A stretch of DNA of 64,000 bases from Bacillus chungangensis (GCF_030812995.1 NZ_JAUSTT010000015.1:62001-126000), one strand, 5' to 3'. Positions 52,562 to 62,023 are shown, counted from the first letter of the stretch. The notes: generated from the letters alone by a model not told the origin. Translations and numbers: made by a program.

Positions 52562-53269
52562 TTGCAGCATCGCATTTTACTCGTGGACGATGATCCTGCC
52601 ATCAGTGAGATGGTACAACATTTCCTTGAGAAGGAAGGCTTTCATGTATCTACAGCTGTTAATGGCGAAGAGGGGCTTGCACGCTTCTTGAATACGTCTT
52701 TTCATTTAATTTTAATTGATATCATGATGCCGAAACTAGATGGCATTGAGACAATAAAGCGCATACGAGAGCAAAGCGCCGTTCCCATTTTAATTATGTC
52801 CGCAAAGGATAGTGATGTCGATAAAGCATTAGGGTTAGGTTTTGGAGCGGATGATTATATTGCAAAGCCGTTTTCAATGATCGAGTTATTAGCAAGAATC
52901 AAAGCTGCTATTAGACGCTCGACAACATATTCCATTCAAGATGAAAAAGCAGCAAAATCAAATGTGATTACTTGCGGTCTATTAAAAATTGATATAGATA
53001 ACTTTTCAGTAATGAAAAATAACGAAGAGATAAAACTGACATCGAAAGAATTCGCATTATTAAAATTGTTTGCTTCCCATCCAAATCGTGTGTTTACCAA
53101 GGAACAAATCTACAGCCTTATATGGAAAGACGATTACTTTGGCGATGAGAACGTTATTAATGTACATATAAGAAGACTAAGAGAAAAAATCGAAGATCAG
53201 CCTTCTGCCCCTAAGTATATTAAAACGCTATGGGGAATCGGCTATAAATGGGAAGGTCATAACAAATGA
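52562..53269 (+). CDS. OmpR-family response regulator (YcbL-like)
   Basis: A 235-residue regulator. Receiver with DDD at the N-terminus, Asp53 in LIDIMMP and Lys in IAKPF; then an OmpR winged helix (TSKEFALLKLFASHPNRVFTKEQ near 162, NVINVHIRRLREKIED near 200). AAGAGGTG is 6 bp before TTG 52562; GTG 52553 is the other option. The stop overlaps the kinase start (ATGA). With the kinase and ABC genes it matches the order of B. subtilis ycbL-ycbM-ycbN-ycbO. Confidence 0.86.
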   Translation: MQHRILLVDDDPAISEMVQHFLEKEGFHVSTAVNGEEGLARFLNTSFHLILIDIMMPKLDGIETIKRIREQSAVPILIMSAKDSDVDKALGLGFGADDYIAKPFSMIELLARIKAAIRRSTTYSIQDEKAAKSNVITCGLLKIDIDNFSVMKNNEEIKLTSKEFALLKLFASHPNRVFTKEQIYSLIWKDDYFGDENVINVHIRRLREKIEDQPSAPKYIKTLWGIGYKWEGHNK

Positions 53270-54207
53270 CAATTTTTTTACTCGCGATTATTCTTGTATT
53301 GATCTGCGCACTATGTTTCCAATTTCAAAAGTATAAAGCTAGAACCGTAAATTTAACGCTTATTCATAATAAACTGCAGCAAATCACTACTGAGCATTCA
53401 AATGAGAAATTGCTTGTGTTCACTGGCGATCGAGCGCTTATTCCCCTCTTAATCGAAATCAATCAGCTTTTAGACCATCATCACAAGGTTTTAGCCGATT
53501 ATGCCAAAACAGAAAGATCAATGAAGAAAATGATTTCTAATGTGTCTCATGACTTGAAGACGCCGCTCACAGTCGTATTAGGCTATCTTGAAATGATGAT
53601 GATAGATAAGAAGATGAGTGCAGAAGAGACAACTGCTTTGCATTCTAAAGTATATCAAAAAACGATTGAAGTGCTGGAATTGATCGAGCAATTTTTTGAT
53701 TTGGCAAAGCTAGAAGCAGGAGATCAGGAGCTAGAAATAACAAAGGTTCATATGAATGAAATTTGCAGACAAAACATCCTGGCTTTTTATGATGTACTAA
53801 CAGTGAAAGGGTTTAACGTTCATATTGAAATTCCTGATGAGCCCGTATTTGCACGAGGCAATGAAGAAACACTGAATAGAATCTTTAACAATTTAATAGC
53901 GAATGCGATCCTGCATGGCGGAGAAGGCAAGACGGTCGGGTTAACGTTGAAAAGCGATGAACATGCCGTGTATGTAGACATTTGGGATAAGGGAAAAGGC
54001 ATCGCTGCTCTTTATCAAGACGAAGTGTTTGAGCGTATGTATACCCTTGAAGATTCTAGAAACAAAGCATCCCAAGGAAGTGGATTGGGTCTTACCATTA
54101 CGAAACGGCTTGTAGAAACATTAGGTGGAACGATCCACTTATCTAGTCAACCTTATGTAAAAACATCCTTTTCACTCACATTAAAAAGAATGGATCATTC
54201 GTTCTGA
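53266..54207 (+). CDS. sensor histidine kinase (YcbM-like)
   Basis: A 313-residue kinase. One N-terminal membrane segment (1-20), no large outside domain, a short linker, HisKA with His95 in NVSHDLKTPL, and HATPase boxes RIFNNLIANAILHG near 208, WDKGKGI near 240 and GSGLGLTITKRL near 270. Such intramembrane-sensing kinases without an extracellular domain commonly respond to cell-wall antibiotics or bacteriocins and often sit beside an ABC exporter, as here. Partner is the upstream regulator. Confidence 0.87.
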   Translation: MTIFLLAIILVLICALCFQFQKYKARTVNLTLIHNKLQQITTEHSNEKLLVFTGDRALIPLLIEINQLLDHHHKVLADYAKTERSMKKMISNVSHDLKTPLTVVLGYLEMMMIDKKMSAEETTALHSKVYQKTIEVLELIEQFFDLAKLEAGDQELEITKVHMNEICRQNILAFYDVLTVKGFNVHIEIPDEPVFARGNEETLNRIFNNLIANAILHGGEGKTVGLTLKSDEHAVYVDIWDKGKGIAALYQDEVFERMYTLEDSRNKASQGSGLGLTITKRLVETLGGTIHLSSQPYVKTSFSLTLKRMDHSF

Positions 54208-54423
54208 TTAGTTTGAGTAATGACTTAAAAATTTTGTAAGTTTTGATTAAGAAAAAAGAGATGTTCAATCATTAAAATAAAGTGATACAAGAATTTCGCC
54301 CTCACATCTTACGGCTCTAAGCAAGAACGTTTTTCACGCTAGTAAGGATATGGAAAGTTTTAAGCGAGGAACACGCTGCTAATGGGAGTTTCTTTGCAGG
54401 TGAGAGACGAAAGGAGAAATGTG

Positions 54424-55347
54424 ATGACTTATATTTTAAGAACAAAGCAATTAACAAAGGTGTTTAATGGCAAAGAAGTAGTATCAAATGTCAGTATGAA
54501 CGTAAGAAAAGGCGAGATTTATGGTTTTTTGGGGCCAAATGGTGCTGGTAAAACAACGATCATGAAGATGATCACAAATTTAGTGAAACCTACGAGCGGA
54601 GAGATCAGCATTTTTGGTGAAAAATTAACGAATACTTCTTATCACCTGTTAGGAAGAATGGGGACGATTATTAATTATCCAGTATTTTTTGACAAACTAA
54701 CCGCAAAGGAAAATTTGGATTTGCATTGTGAATATATGGGGTATTATAACAAACAGGCCATTGATGAGGCACTCAAGCTCGTCAACTTACAAGATATTGA
54801 AGGGAAAGCGGTCAAGGATTTTTCCCTTGGGATGAAACAAAGACTTGGAATTGCAAGAGCGATTACAACGAAACCAGAATTGCTGATTTTAGATGAACCG
54901 ATTAATGGGCTTGATCCAATTGGGATTAAAGAGTTTCGCCAATTATTTAAACATTTGTGCAAGGAATATGGGATCACCATTTTGGTTTCTAGCCACATTT
55001 TAGGCGAAATCGAACAAATGGCGGACACGATAGGCGTGATCAATCACGGAAGATTAATAGAAGAAGTGGCGATGGAGCATATTCGCGAACAGCATACCGA
55101 GTATATTGAATTAGTAACGAACAATTGTAAGAAAGCGACATTCGTCTTGGATCATCACTTGCAGCTATCCAATTTTAGAGTGATTGACAATCAGATTATC
55201 AGACTATACGATTCCAAAGTACCTCAAAGTGATATCATGAAAACACTCGTTCTCCATGATGTGTTGATTGAATCGATACACAAGAAAAATAGTTCTTTAG
55301 AAGATTATTTTTTTGCCTTATTAAATGGGGGTAAGAAAAGTGCTTAA
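54424..55347 (+). CDS. ABC exporter ATPase (YcbN/BcrA-like)
   Basis: Cytoplasmic ATPase of 307 residues, the same length as B. subtilis YcbN. Walker A GPNGAGKTT near 39, signature FSLGMKQRLGIA near 133, Walker B LLILDEPINGLD near 152. The C-terminal 80 residues are the domain seen in bacitracin and lantibiotic self-protection ATPases. ATG 54424 is 7 bp after AAGGAG. It pairs with the downstream permease, with which it overlaps by 8 bp. Confidence 0.87.
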   Translation: MTYILRTKQLTKVFNGKEVVSNVSMNVRKGEIYGFLGPNGAGKTTIMKMITNLVKPTSGEISIFGEKLTNTSYHLLGRMGTIINYPVFFDKLTAKENLDLHCEYMGYYNKQAIDEALKLVNLQDIEGKAVKDFSLGMKQRLGIARAITTKPELLILDEPINGLDPIGIKEFRQLFKHLCKEYGITILVSSHILGEIEQMADTIGVINHGRLIEEVAMEHIREQHTEYIELVTNNCKKATFVLDHHLQLSNFRVIDNQIIRLYDSKVPQSDIMKTLVLHDVLIESIHKKNSSLEDYFFALLNGGKKSA

Positions 55348-56035
55348 ATTGCTGCATTTAGAAATGAGGAAATATAAAATAGGTGGTTTTATAAGAGGTG
55401 CTATCATTGCAAATGCCATCCTACTTGGCTTCTTCCTTCTAATTAGTTTTGATTTTACAAAAGCAGGCGGTTTTGCTTTTCAAGATTATCAAGAGGTATT
55501 TTCAGTCATTGATTCCCTAGTAAGAGGTACGTTTATCGTGTTTGCGGCAGTTCTTTTATCTCGATTTGTCATTGGTGAATTTAAAAATCAAGTGATCACG
55601 GTTCTCTTTATGTATCCTATTAATCGAAAGAAAATGATGATGGCAAAGATACTCATTGTCGTGATATTTACATTTTTAGCAATTGTGACTGCTAATCTCT
55701 TTATTAACATAAGCTTTTACTTATTAGATACAAAGTTCCATTTCGTACCAGAATCATTAACAACGTCTCTTGTGATAAAAAATAGCATCAAAATGCTCAT
55801 GAATGCTTTAGCTGCCAGCAGTATGTGCTTGATTCCTCTTTATGTTGGCATGAAAAAATATTCTATTCAAATGACAATTGTTACTTCTCTGCCGATTGTT
55901 GCCATGGTTACCTCTAGTAGCGGCGGCGTTACCTTCAATGACATTATTGCAGTTCCTCTCACCTTAGCTTTTATAGGAGCTTTTATCGCCTATTTGACGA
56001 TTAGAAATGTAGAGAAAATAGATATTACATGTTAA
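55340..56035 (+). CDS. ABC-2-type permease (YcbO-like)
   Basis: A 231-residue membrane protein with about six helices, in line with YcbO (228 residues). The GTG 55340 start, with a GGGGG run 8 bp upstream, overlaps the ATPase gene end; an in-frame ATG 15 bp earlier is possible. FKNQVITVLFMYPINRKKMMMAKIL near 78 is the typical cytoplasmic loop of this family. Probable role: peptide antibiotic export or immunity, induced by the upstream two-component pair. Confidence 0.8.
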   Translation: MLKLLHLEMRKYKIGGFIRGAIIANAILLGFFLLISFDFTKAGGFAFQDYQEVFSVIDSLVRGTFIVFAAVLLSRFVIGEFKNQVITVLFMYPINRKKMMMAKILIVVIFTFLAIVTANLFINISFYLLDTKFHFVPESLTTSLVIKNSIKMLMNALAASSMCLIPLYVGMKKYSIQMTIVTSLPIVAMVTSSSGGVTFNDIIAVPLTLAFIGAFIAYLTIRNVEKIDITC

Positions 56036-56077
56036 TGTTTGCAGGGGGAAAGAGCAGCTACTCTAACTTGTTGGTGT

Positions 56078-56099
56078 GGAGCAGCTGCTCCTTTTCTGA
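56078..56099. terminator. palindromic terminator candidate between the ycbO-like gene and the NAD-kinase-like gene
   Basis: A 14-bp palindrome GGAGCAGCTGCTCC (56078-56091) followed by TTTTCTG. A near copy of its left arm (AGAGCAGCTACTCT) lies 26 bp before it. It separates convergent genes. Confidence 0.5.
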
Positions 56100-56138
56100 A
56101 TTGGGAAGCAAATTCTCATCTAATGAATCGATTGTTGA

Positions 56139-57254
56139 TTACTGCGCTTTTCTCATGATAAAGCGTTCAAAGCCTACGATCACTCGATAATAGCCTGCTA
56201 AATATTCGTTGACAGTCGATTCACCGCTATCAATTAAAAGCGAACGCATCCCAATTCCTGTTAATTTGCTCTGCGGTGCGACAATCATGATATTTTCTTT
56301 TTTTACTTTTTTAATGATTTGTGCGCTTAACTGCGGGTTGCCTCTCCCAAATATATAGCCTTGTCCGCCAATAATCGTGACAATGATTTTAGCGCGTTTG
56401 CCATCTATTAATGTGAGAATCTCTTTCTCTGTTAGGTCTGTGCCTATGAGCTTTCTATTGCATACTGCATCAATGCCGAGAAGGGTGCAAGGAAGTTCTA
56501 ATGCATCCAATATAGCCGCAGTCGTCGTACCAGGGCCGATCAAATAAATTGTGTCCCGTTCCATCTTTTGAATGATGAAGGATGCAATGTTTTGAACGAT
56601 GTTTTCTTCGCCTTCAGCACGCGACGATTTTAATGTTTGGATAAGTTGGTTATCGTGAGGAACGCGCATATAGCCATACAGCTTTGCGGTTACTCGATTT
56701 GAGCGGAATGCTTCTTCATCAATGTCCATCACTTCTCCAAGCGTTGTTTTTGTTATATTTCCTGTTAAAAATTTTCGTGCTGATTCTCCTGCATTGGCAG
56801 GATTCGTTGCGTAAACAGCTGAGTGAATTTTTACTCCTGCAGGGATGCCAATGACGGGAATGACATCTTCATTCACTTTGCAAATATTGCGGGCTGTGCC
56901 ATCTCCTCCTGCAAATAATAATAGATCTACCTTCATTTCAAGCATTTTTTTCACTGCATTCATCGTATCAAGTGGAGTTGTTCTCCCTGCTTCGATTGAA
57001 AGGGGAATGATTTTTGGTGAAAATCCCATCTCAAGTGCAGCTGTTTCTCCCATATCATGCGGTGCAGTCCAAAGCTCAAAATTATCTTTAATGGAACGTA
57101 ATTGCGCAAGTGCTTGCTTTGCTTTATTTGCTGACTCCGGTATGGCGCCTCTTTTGATTGCTTCTTTTAAAATTTCTAATCCGTCGCTTCCCTTCAATCC
57201 AACTTTGCCGCCCATTCCAGCGATTGGATTTAAAATAAAACCTAGTTTTTTCAT
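56139..57254 (-). CDS. ATP-NAD kinase family protein
   Basis: Cytoplasmic protein of 371 residues with a diacylglycerol/NAD-kinase fold: NPIAGMGG at 9-16 and GGDGT at 116-120 (the phosphate-donor motif), then a C-terminal domain (YLIGPGTTTAAILDAL near 238). It is longer than housekeeping NAD kinases (about 270) and belongs to the group often found in amino-acid or acetoin catabolic clusters. GAGGTGG precedes the ATG. It lies 100 bp downstream of gcvPB on the same strand, so a link to glycine breakdown is suggested by context only. Confidence 0.8.
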   Translation of the reverse strand: MKKLGFILNPIAGMGGKVGLKGSDGLEILKEAIKRGAIPESANKAKQALAQLRSIKDNFELWTAPHDMGETAALEMGFSPKIIPLSIEAGRTTPLDTMNAVKKMLEMKVDLLLFAGGDGTARNICKVNEDVIPVIGIPAGVKIHSAVYATNPANAGESARKFLTGNITKTTLGEVMDIDEEAFRSNRVTAKLYGYMRVPHDNQLIQTLKSSRAEGEENIVQNIASFIIQKMERDTIYLIGPGTTTAAILDALELPCTLLGIDAVCNRKLIGTDLTEKEILTLIDGKRAKIIVTIIGGQGYIFGRGNPQLSAQIIKKVKKENIMIVAPQSKLTGIGMRSLLIDSGESTVNEYLAGYYRVIVGFERFIMRKAQ

Positions 57255-57351
57255 GTAACCACCTCGATGGAATGACTTTGCTTGGAATCCATGTTTATGC
57301 TGAAACGAAAGGAGGGCAGGGCACTTAACAGAAACGCCGCTGCCTTCTCCT

Positions 57352-58914
57352 TTAAACTTTCATTTTATGCCTCTTTTTTAAAAACGCACGCCATGTTAAT
57401 GCCCATTGCTTTGGATCATTTAGGGCAGCTTCGTTGTTTCGCTTATGAGAAGCAGCGCGATGAGGTGCATTCTTCACAAGTTCAGGGTTTTCGCGGGCTT
57501 CTTGGGCAATTTGTTTTAAGACTTCGTAATACTCGTCCATATCCGCTTTTGAGTATGTTTCACAAGGTTCTAAAGTCATTGGTTCGGGAATTTCCCACGG
57601 ATGATGGCTTGTAAAATAATGTGGAATTCCGTAATCAGCGACACGGTTGCGGATATCCATTGTTCCGACACCTGTTTCTGCTGTCAGTTCTTCCCATGTA
57701 TAGCGAACTTGCTCCATCCGGCGCACGCCGTTGTCTGCAAATGCTTCTGATAATCCCGGAATGCTTAAAAGCTTCTTCTCTAAATAATTATTGTTAATAA
57801 CCGAAATCTCTGCACATTCGCGTAGTCCTTCTGCACCTAAGCTCATAACCCAAGCGTACGCTCGTAAAATAACGCCAGCTGTCCCCATGAAGTCGCGCAC
57901 TTTCCCAATCGTAAGCGGATTGTCTGATTTTAAGGAATAACGTTCGCCATCATACTCAACGAGTGGCACTGGCAAATAATCGGCAAGTTCTTCTGTACAA
58001 CAGAAAGCGCCGTTGGCAGGGCCGGAGCAGGCATGCGGTGTACCGAATGTTTTATGGACATTGAAGTGGCACATATCAAAACCGGCTTCTCTCGCACGTG
58101 CAACACCTAGGAATGCGTTGGCATTTGCTTGGTCATAAAAGCAAAGTCCACCGACATCGTGAACAATTTTGACAAACTCATCTACTTTTGGATTGAATAA
58201 GCCGATGTCTTCAGGGTTTGTCATAAAAATCGCTGCAGTCCGTTCTGAAACAGCTGCTTTAAGTGCTTCAATATCAGGAATGCCATTTTCATCTGGATAA
58301 AGAGTAATAATTTTAAAACCAGCTGTTGCCGGAGCAGCTGCATCACAAGGGTGTGAGAAGATCGTTGTGATGATCTCATCCCTCGTATCAAGCTCTCCTT
58401 TTTCTTCCCAATATTTTCGCACAATACTTGCCGCTGTAAAAACTGCTTGGTTGCCGCCGCCAGGCTGCAAACTGACGCGATCCATGCCTGAAACTTCTTT
58501 CAGCATATGTTCGAATCGATAATAGATTTCGAGAATGCCTTGTACTGTGCTTTCGTCTTGGCAAGGATGCAAATCAGAAAAACGAGGATCTTTAACGAAA
58601 TCTTCATTGATTCTTGGGTTATATTTCATTGTACAAGTACCTTGACTAATATCATTCGCAATATTCGAGCCTAACGTTTCTTGTGAAAGATGCAAATAGT
58701 GAGCAAGAACATGTTTTTGCGATACTTCTGGCAAATTTACTTTTTCTTTTCGTCTCATATGTTCAGGAAGCTGAGCAAAAACATCGCCGGCCTCTTCAAT
58801 GATTTCTTTTTCAGGCTTCGGTACATGGATGCCCCTTTCGCCCGGTGAAGATAGTTCATAGATAATTGGTTCATTCCATCGTGCTTGCTGGAAATCTTTT
58901 CGTATTTTCGTCAT
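57352..58914 (-). CDS. gcvPB: glycine dehydrogenase (decarboxylating) subunit 2
   Basis: PLP-binding half of the glycine-cleavage P-protein, 520 residues. The Lys that binds PLP lies in FNVHKTFGTPHACSGP, with SLQPGGGNQAVFTA and ISQGTCTMKYNPR further upstream. ATG 58914 follows GGGGAGG by 8 bp; an in-frame ATG 27 bp earlier would overlap gcvPA. It is about 30 residues longer at the C-terminus than the usual 485-490 (tail HRAASHKRNNEAALNDPKQW, basic). Works with GcvPA on glycine and lipoyl-GcvH. gcvT and gcvH are not in the window. Confidence 0.9.
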   Translation of the reverse strand: MTKIRKDFQQARWNEPIIYELSSPGERGIHVPKPEKEIIEEAGDVFAQLPEHMRRKEKVNLPEVSQKHVLAHYLHLSQETLGSNIANDISQGTCTMKYNPRINEDFVKDPRFSDLHPCQDESTVQGILEIYYRFEHMLKEVSGMDRVSLQPGGGNQAVFTAASIVRKYWEEKGELDTRDEIITTIFSHPCDAAAPATAGFKIITLYPDENGIPDIEALKAAVSERTAAIFMTNPEDIGLFNPKVDEFVKIVHDVGGLCFYDQANANAFLGVARAREAGFDMCHFNVHKTFGTPHACSGPANGAFCCTEELADYLPVPLVEYDGERYSLKSDNPLTIGKVRDFMGTAGVILRAYAWVMSLGAEGLRECAEISVINNNYLEKKLLSIPGLSEAFADNGVRRMEQVRYTWEELTAETGVGTMDIRNRVADYGIPHYFTSHHPWEIPEPMTLEPCETYSKADMDEYYEVLKQIAQEARENPELVKNAPHRAASHKRNNEAALNDPKQWALTWRAFLKKRHKMKV

Positions 58915-58930
58915 CAATGTTTCCTCCCCT

Positions 58931-60325
58931 CTACGCTTCAAGAATGTCTTTTAAGGCATGAGCCAATTTTTCAATATCTGCTTGCGTATGAATTTCTGTT
59001 ACACAAAAGAGTGCGCTTTGTCCAAATTGAGGGAATTCCTCGCTGAGATCTTTACCGCCAAAGATTTCGTATTGAAGCAAAGATTTATTAATCTCTGCAA
59101 CCGTTTTGCCTGTATCATCAAAATTAACAATCAATTCTTTAAAGTGGGCATTTTGCAAAACCGGCGCTTTTACTCCTGGAAGCTTGGCAAGCTGCTTTGC
59201 TAAATACGTGCTTCTCTGCATGATGCCTTCTCCTAATTCCCGCATTCCATGGGGGCCAAGGAGGGCTAAGTAAACACCAGCTGCAATACCGTATAAAGCT
59301 GTTGTTGTACCAACGAAATCCTTTCCTTTTTCGCGAACGGCATAGGACGTTCTTTCAAAAAAGACATCGCCAAACCCATATTCGCCTTCTTTTTGCGTCG
59401 TTGTAATCCCAAACATTAATGTCGGATATTCAGCAACATACTTTTCTTCATCTTTACTAGCAATAAAGCCGGATAATCCACCGCCCCATTGCATATGATT
59501 ACCAAAAGGCTGCAATTCGCCGCAAACAATATCAGCTCCATATTGTCCTGGAGGGGTGAGAACGCCTAACGAAGACGGATCGACTCCGACAATCATTTCC
59601 GCACCAAATTGATGCGCTAAACTAGCAATCTCTTTACCTTGTAATTCAACAAATCCAAGATAGGAAGGGTTTTCAATATAAACAGCAGCAGTGTCTTTAG
59701 ACAATGCTTGTTTAAGATAATGAAGGTCCATCAATCCACTTTGCGGATCGAATGGAATTTTTTTCAGCGTAAGATCAGGCCGGCAGTAATTTTCAGCAAC
59801 GGCAAACCGACTAGGGCTCATTGTTTCAGCAACAAGTATTTCTTTGCGCCCCGTCATCCGCGCTGCCATTCGAAACGAGATGCCAATCGCATTTCCCCAG
59901 TCGTATGTAGGGGTGCTGACAACATCCATATCCACTAGTTCACCGACCATACTGGAGGTTTCAAATAAAGCTTGTCCTTTTCCATGATCGCCATATAAGT
60001 CGCCAACATACGCAGTCAAAAATTCATCCCGCGACACAATGGTATCGACTACGGAAGGAACGTAATGCTGCCATGTACCAGCGCCTAAGAAGCTCAAGTA
60101 CTTTGAACAGGAAATATTTTTTTCAAGAATAGATTCAACGTGTTTCTTTAATTCATACTCAGATAGAATAGGTGCTGGGATGTCCATCTTTTCTTTGAAG
60201 CGTAAATGTTCTGGAATTTCTTTGTAAATATCCTCTACACTATCGATGCCGATTTCCTTTAACAGTGTTTCCTTCATTTCAGGAACAGAATTCGGCATGT
60301 ACGGAAAAACAGTTTTGTTGCTCAC
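58931..60325 (-). CDS. gcvPA: glycine dehydrogenase (decarboxylating) subunit 1
   Basis: Structural partner of GcvPB, 464 residues. Typical segments: FPYMPNSVPEMKETLL at the N-terminus, SFLGAGTWQHYVPSVVDTI near 77, TPTYDWGNAIG near 137. GTG 60325 is 8 bp after AAGGAGG; the frame is open upstream to 60400, but that part lies within the promoter. gcvPB follows after 16 bp. In most bacilli gcvT precedes gcvPA; here gcvPA is first and has its own promoter 50 bp upstream. Confidence 0.9.
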   Translation of the reverse strand: MSNKTVFPYMPNSVPEMKETLLKEIGIDSVEDIYKEIPEHLRFKEKMDIPAPILSEYELKKHVESILEKNISCSKYLSFLGAGTWQHYVPSVVDTIVSRDEFLTAYVGDLYGDHGKGQALFETSSMVGELVDMDVVSTPTYDWGNAIGISFRMAARMTGRKEILVAETMSPSRFAVAENYCRPDLTLKKIPFDPQSGLMDLHYLKQALSKDTAAVYIENPSYLGFVELQGKEIASLAHQFGAEMIVGVDPSSLGVLTPPGQYGADIVCGELQPFGNHMQWGGGLSGFIASKDEEKYVAEYPTLMFGITTTQKEGEYGFGDVFFERTSYAVREKGKDFVGTTTALYGIAAGVYLALLGPHGMRELGEGIMQRSTYLAKQLAKLPGVKAPVLQNAHFKELIVNFDDTGKTVAEINKSLLQYEIFGGKDLSEEFPQFGQSALFCVTEIHTQADIEKLAHALKDILEA

Positions 60326-60371
60326 TCTATTCGCCTCCTTGGATGTCATTTCTAAATCTTTCCATGTCATT

Positions 60372-60400
60372 AATTTATCAATTTTGCAAATGGCTGTCAA
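60372..60400 (-). promoter_or_regulatory. sigma-A promoter of gcvPA-gcvPB
   Basis: On the minus strand TTGACA (60395-60400), a 17-bp spacer and TAAATT (60372-60377), giving a start about 40 nt before the GTG start codon. Confidence 0.7.
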
Positions 60401-60489
60401 TATAGGGTGTTTTTACATGATGGAAATAAATTGATAAGATAAGCTGCTTTTTGGTTATGATCTGGGGTTTTATCGTATTTTTAGATAAG

Positions 60490-60503
60490 ATTAAACGCTT
60501 ACA
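60490..60503 (-). promoter_or_regulatory. cre-like site (CcpA) between gcvPA and the ATPase gene
   Basis: On the minus strand TGTAAGCGTTTAAT agrees with the CcpA consensus TGWAANCGNTNWCW at all but one position. It is about 90 bp upstream of the gcvPA -35, so carbon control of either gene is possible but unproven. Confidence 0.4.
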
Positions 60504-60646
60504 ACATTGAAAGTGAAAGAACGGCTTACTACCATCTATGGTTAACTTCTCATCATTCAGGGAAAGAGTAAGATAAAAGTATTCACCTAATGAAAAAAAG
60601 TTGGATACAATAAAGTGTCCATAAGATTATGAAAAGGAGGCAACAA

Positions 60647-61744
60647 ATGGAACATCATACTTTAAATTATTATGCTGGTGGAAATACGGCGAGAGGCTTT
60701 TATTCTTTATTTGAATCTAACTTAATTGGTTTGGAGCGAATATTTATTTTAAAGGGCGGACCTGGTACAGGAAAGTCGCACATAATGAAGAAAATAGCAA
60801 ATAAATGGGGGAGTAGAGGGTTCAACCTTGAATTAATCCACTGTGCATCTGACAATAGTTCATTAGACGGTGTTATCATTCCTCAATTGAAATTCGGTAT
60901 AGTAGATGGGACTGCTCCTCACGTCATTGAACCGCAAGCACCAGGAGCAATAGAAGAATATGTGAATTTAGGAGAGGCGTGGGATTCAACACAGCTAGCG
61001 GAGCGGCGAACTGATATACTGCGTTATCAGGAGAAAATTAAATGTGCGTATCAAAACGCTTACGATGTTTTCGCAAGCGGGTTAACGGTTCATGATGAAT
61101 TAGAAAAGATTTTTATCAGTGAGATGGATATTAAAAAAGCAAATCAAGTTACTGATGAAATACTGAAAGATCTATTTGCAAATGTGAAAAGTACAAGACA
61201 ACAGTCCACTATTCGCCGACGTTTTTTAGGTGCTACAACGCCACAAGGACCAGTTGATTTTCTTCCAAACATCACAGAGGGATTAGATAAGCGATACTTT
61301 TTAAAAGGGAGAGCAGGAACGGGGAAATCAACGATCTTGAAAAAAGTTGCCAAAACCGCAGAAAGCTACGGATTTGACATCGAAATCTATCATTGTGGAT
61401 TAGATCCAGAGAGCCTAGATATGGTGCTCGTACGGGAACTAGGCTGGGCAATTTTTGATAGTACTGCCCCACATGAATATTTTCCGGAAAAGCCAGAAGA
61501 CGAAGTGATCGACATGTACGAAAAAACGATTACGCCAGGCACTGATGAGAAATATGCCGATAAAATTGAAGTTGTTGCGAATAAATACAGAGCTTTAGAG
61601 AAAGAAGGCGTAGCAAACTTAGGCAAGGCGAAATCATTGCACGATGAATTGGAACACATTTATATCGATGCGATTAATTTTGCTGTTATTGACAATATGT
61701 ATGAGAAGATTGAAGAGGAGATAGAGCGGCTGGCCAAATCATAA
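60647..61744 (+). CDS. PRK06851-type ATPase with two tandem P-loop domains
   Basis: Cytoplasmic protein of 365 residues made of two homologous NTPase halves. Walker A GGPGTGKSH is at 37-45 and GRAGTGKST at 221-229. Each is followed by IHCASDNSSLDGV or YHCGLDPESLDMV, and then by VDGTAPH or FDSTAPH. Both P-loops have intact Gly-Lys-Ser/Thr. ATG 60647 follows AAAAGGAGG by 6 bp. Bacilli carry single copies of this family; the function is unknown. The paired motifs suggest each half binds nucleotide, possibly as an intramolecular dimer. Confidence 0.8.
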   Translation: MEHHTLNYYAGGNTARGFYSLFESNLIGLERIFILKGGPGTGKSHIMKKIANKWGSRGFNLELIHCASDNSSLDGVIIPQLKFGIVDGTAPHVIEPQAPGAIEEYVNLGEAWDSTQLAERRTDILRYQEKIKCAYQNAYDVFASGLTVHDELEKIFISEMDIKKANQVTDEILKDLFANVKSTRQQSTIRRRFLGATTPQGPVDFLPNITEGLDKRYFLKGRAGTGKSTILKKVAKTAESYGFDIEIYHCGLDPESLDMVLVRELGWAIFDSTAPHEYFPEKPEDEVIDMYEKTITPGTDEKYADKIEVVANKYRALEKEGVANLGKAKSLHDELEHIYIDAINFAVIDNMYEKIEEEIERLAKS

Positions 61745-62023
61745 TTTCTATGAGTTTCTTTTTAGAAGCATGTTGAATTGACGTGCCATACTCATGCCAT
61801 TTCCTAAAGGATAATGTGGAGCTTTGACGTTAGCAGCTCCCCGAGTTTGCTTTTTTCAGCAAAGAGGGATCATTTGCTAAAACATGTAATCTGTAAAGCC
61901 CTTCCTCATTTCTTTTGATAGAAGATGATGTTAAAGATAGGATTCATCATCTTATGATTTTTTACGAGTGTTCTTGGAGCATCCATAGAACGCTTTTATT
62001 TTTTTTATGAAAATACAATTTAT

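Larger units (their letters stand above)
60326..60646. other. divergent control region of gcvPA and the double P-loop ATPase gene
   Basis: About 320 bp. It holds the gcvPA promoter (60372-60400, minus strand) and a cre-like site (60490-60503). The transcript leader of gcvPA would be only about 40 nt, and no glycine riboswitch pattern is visible on the minus strand. A TACAAT box near 60606 could serve the plus-strand gene, but its -35 is poor. Confidence 0.5.
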
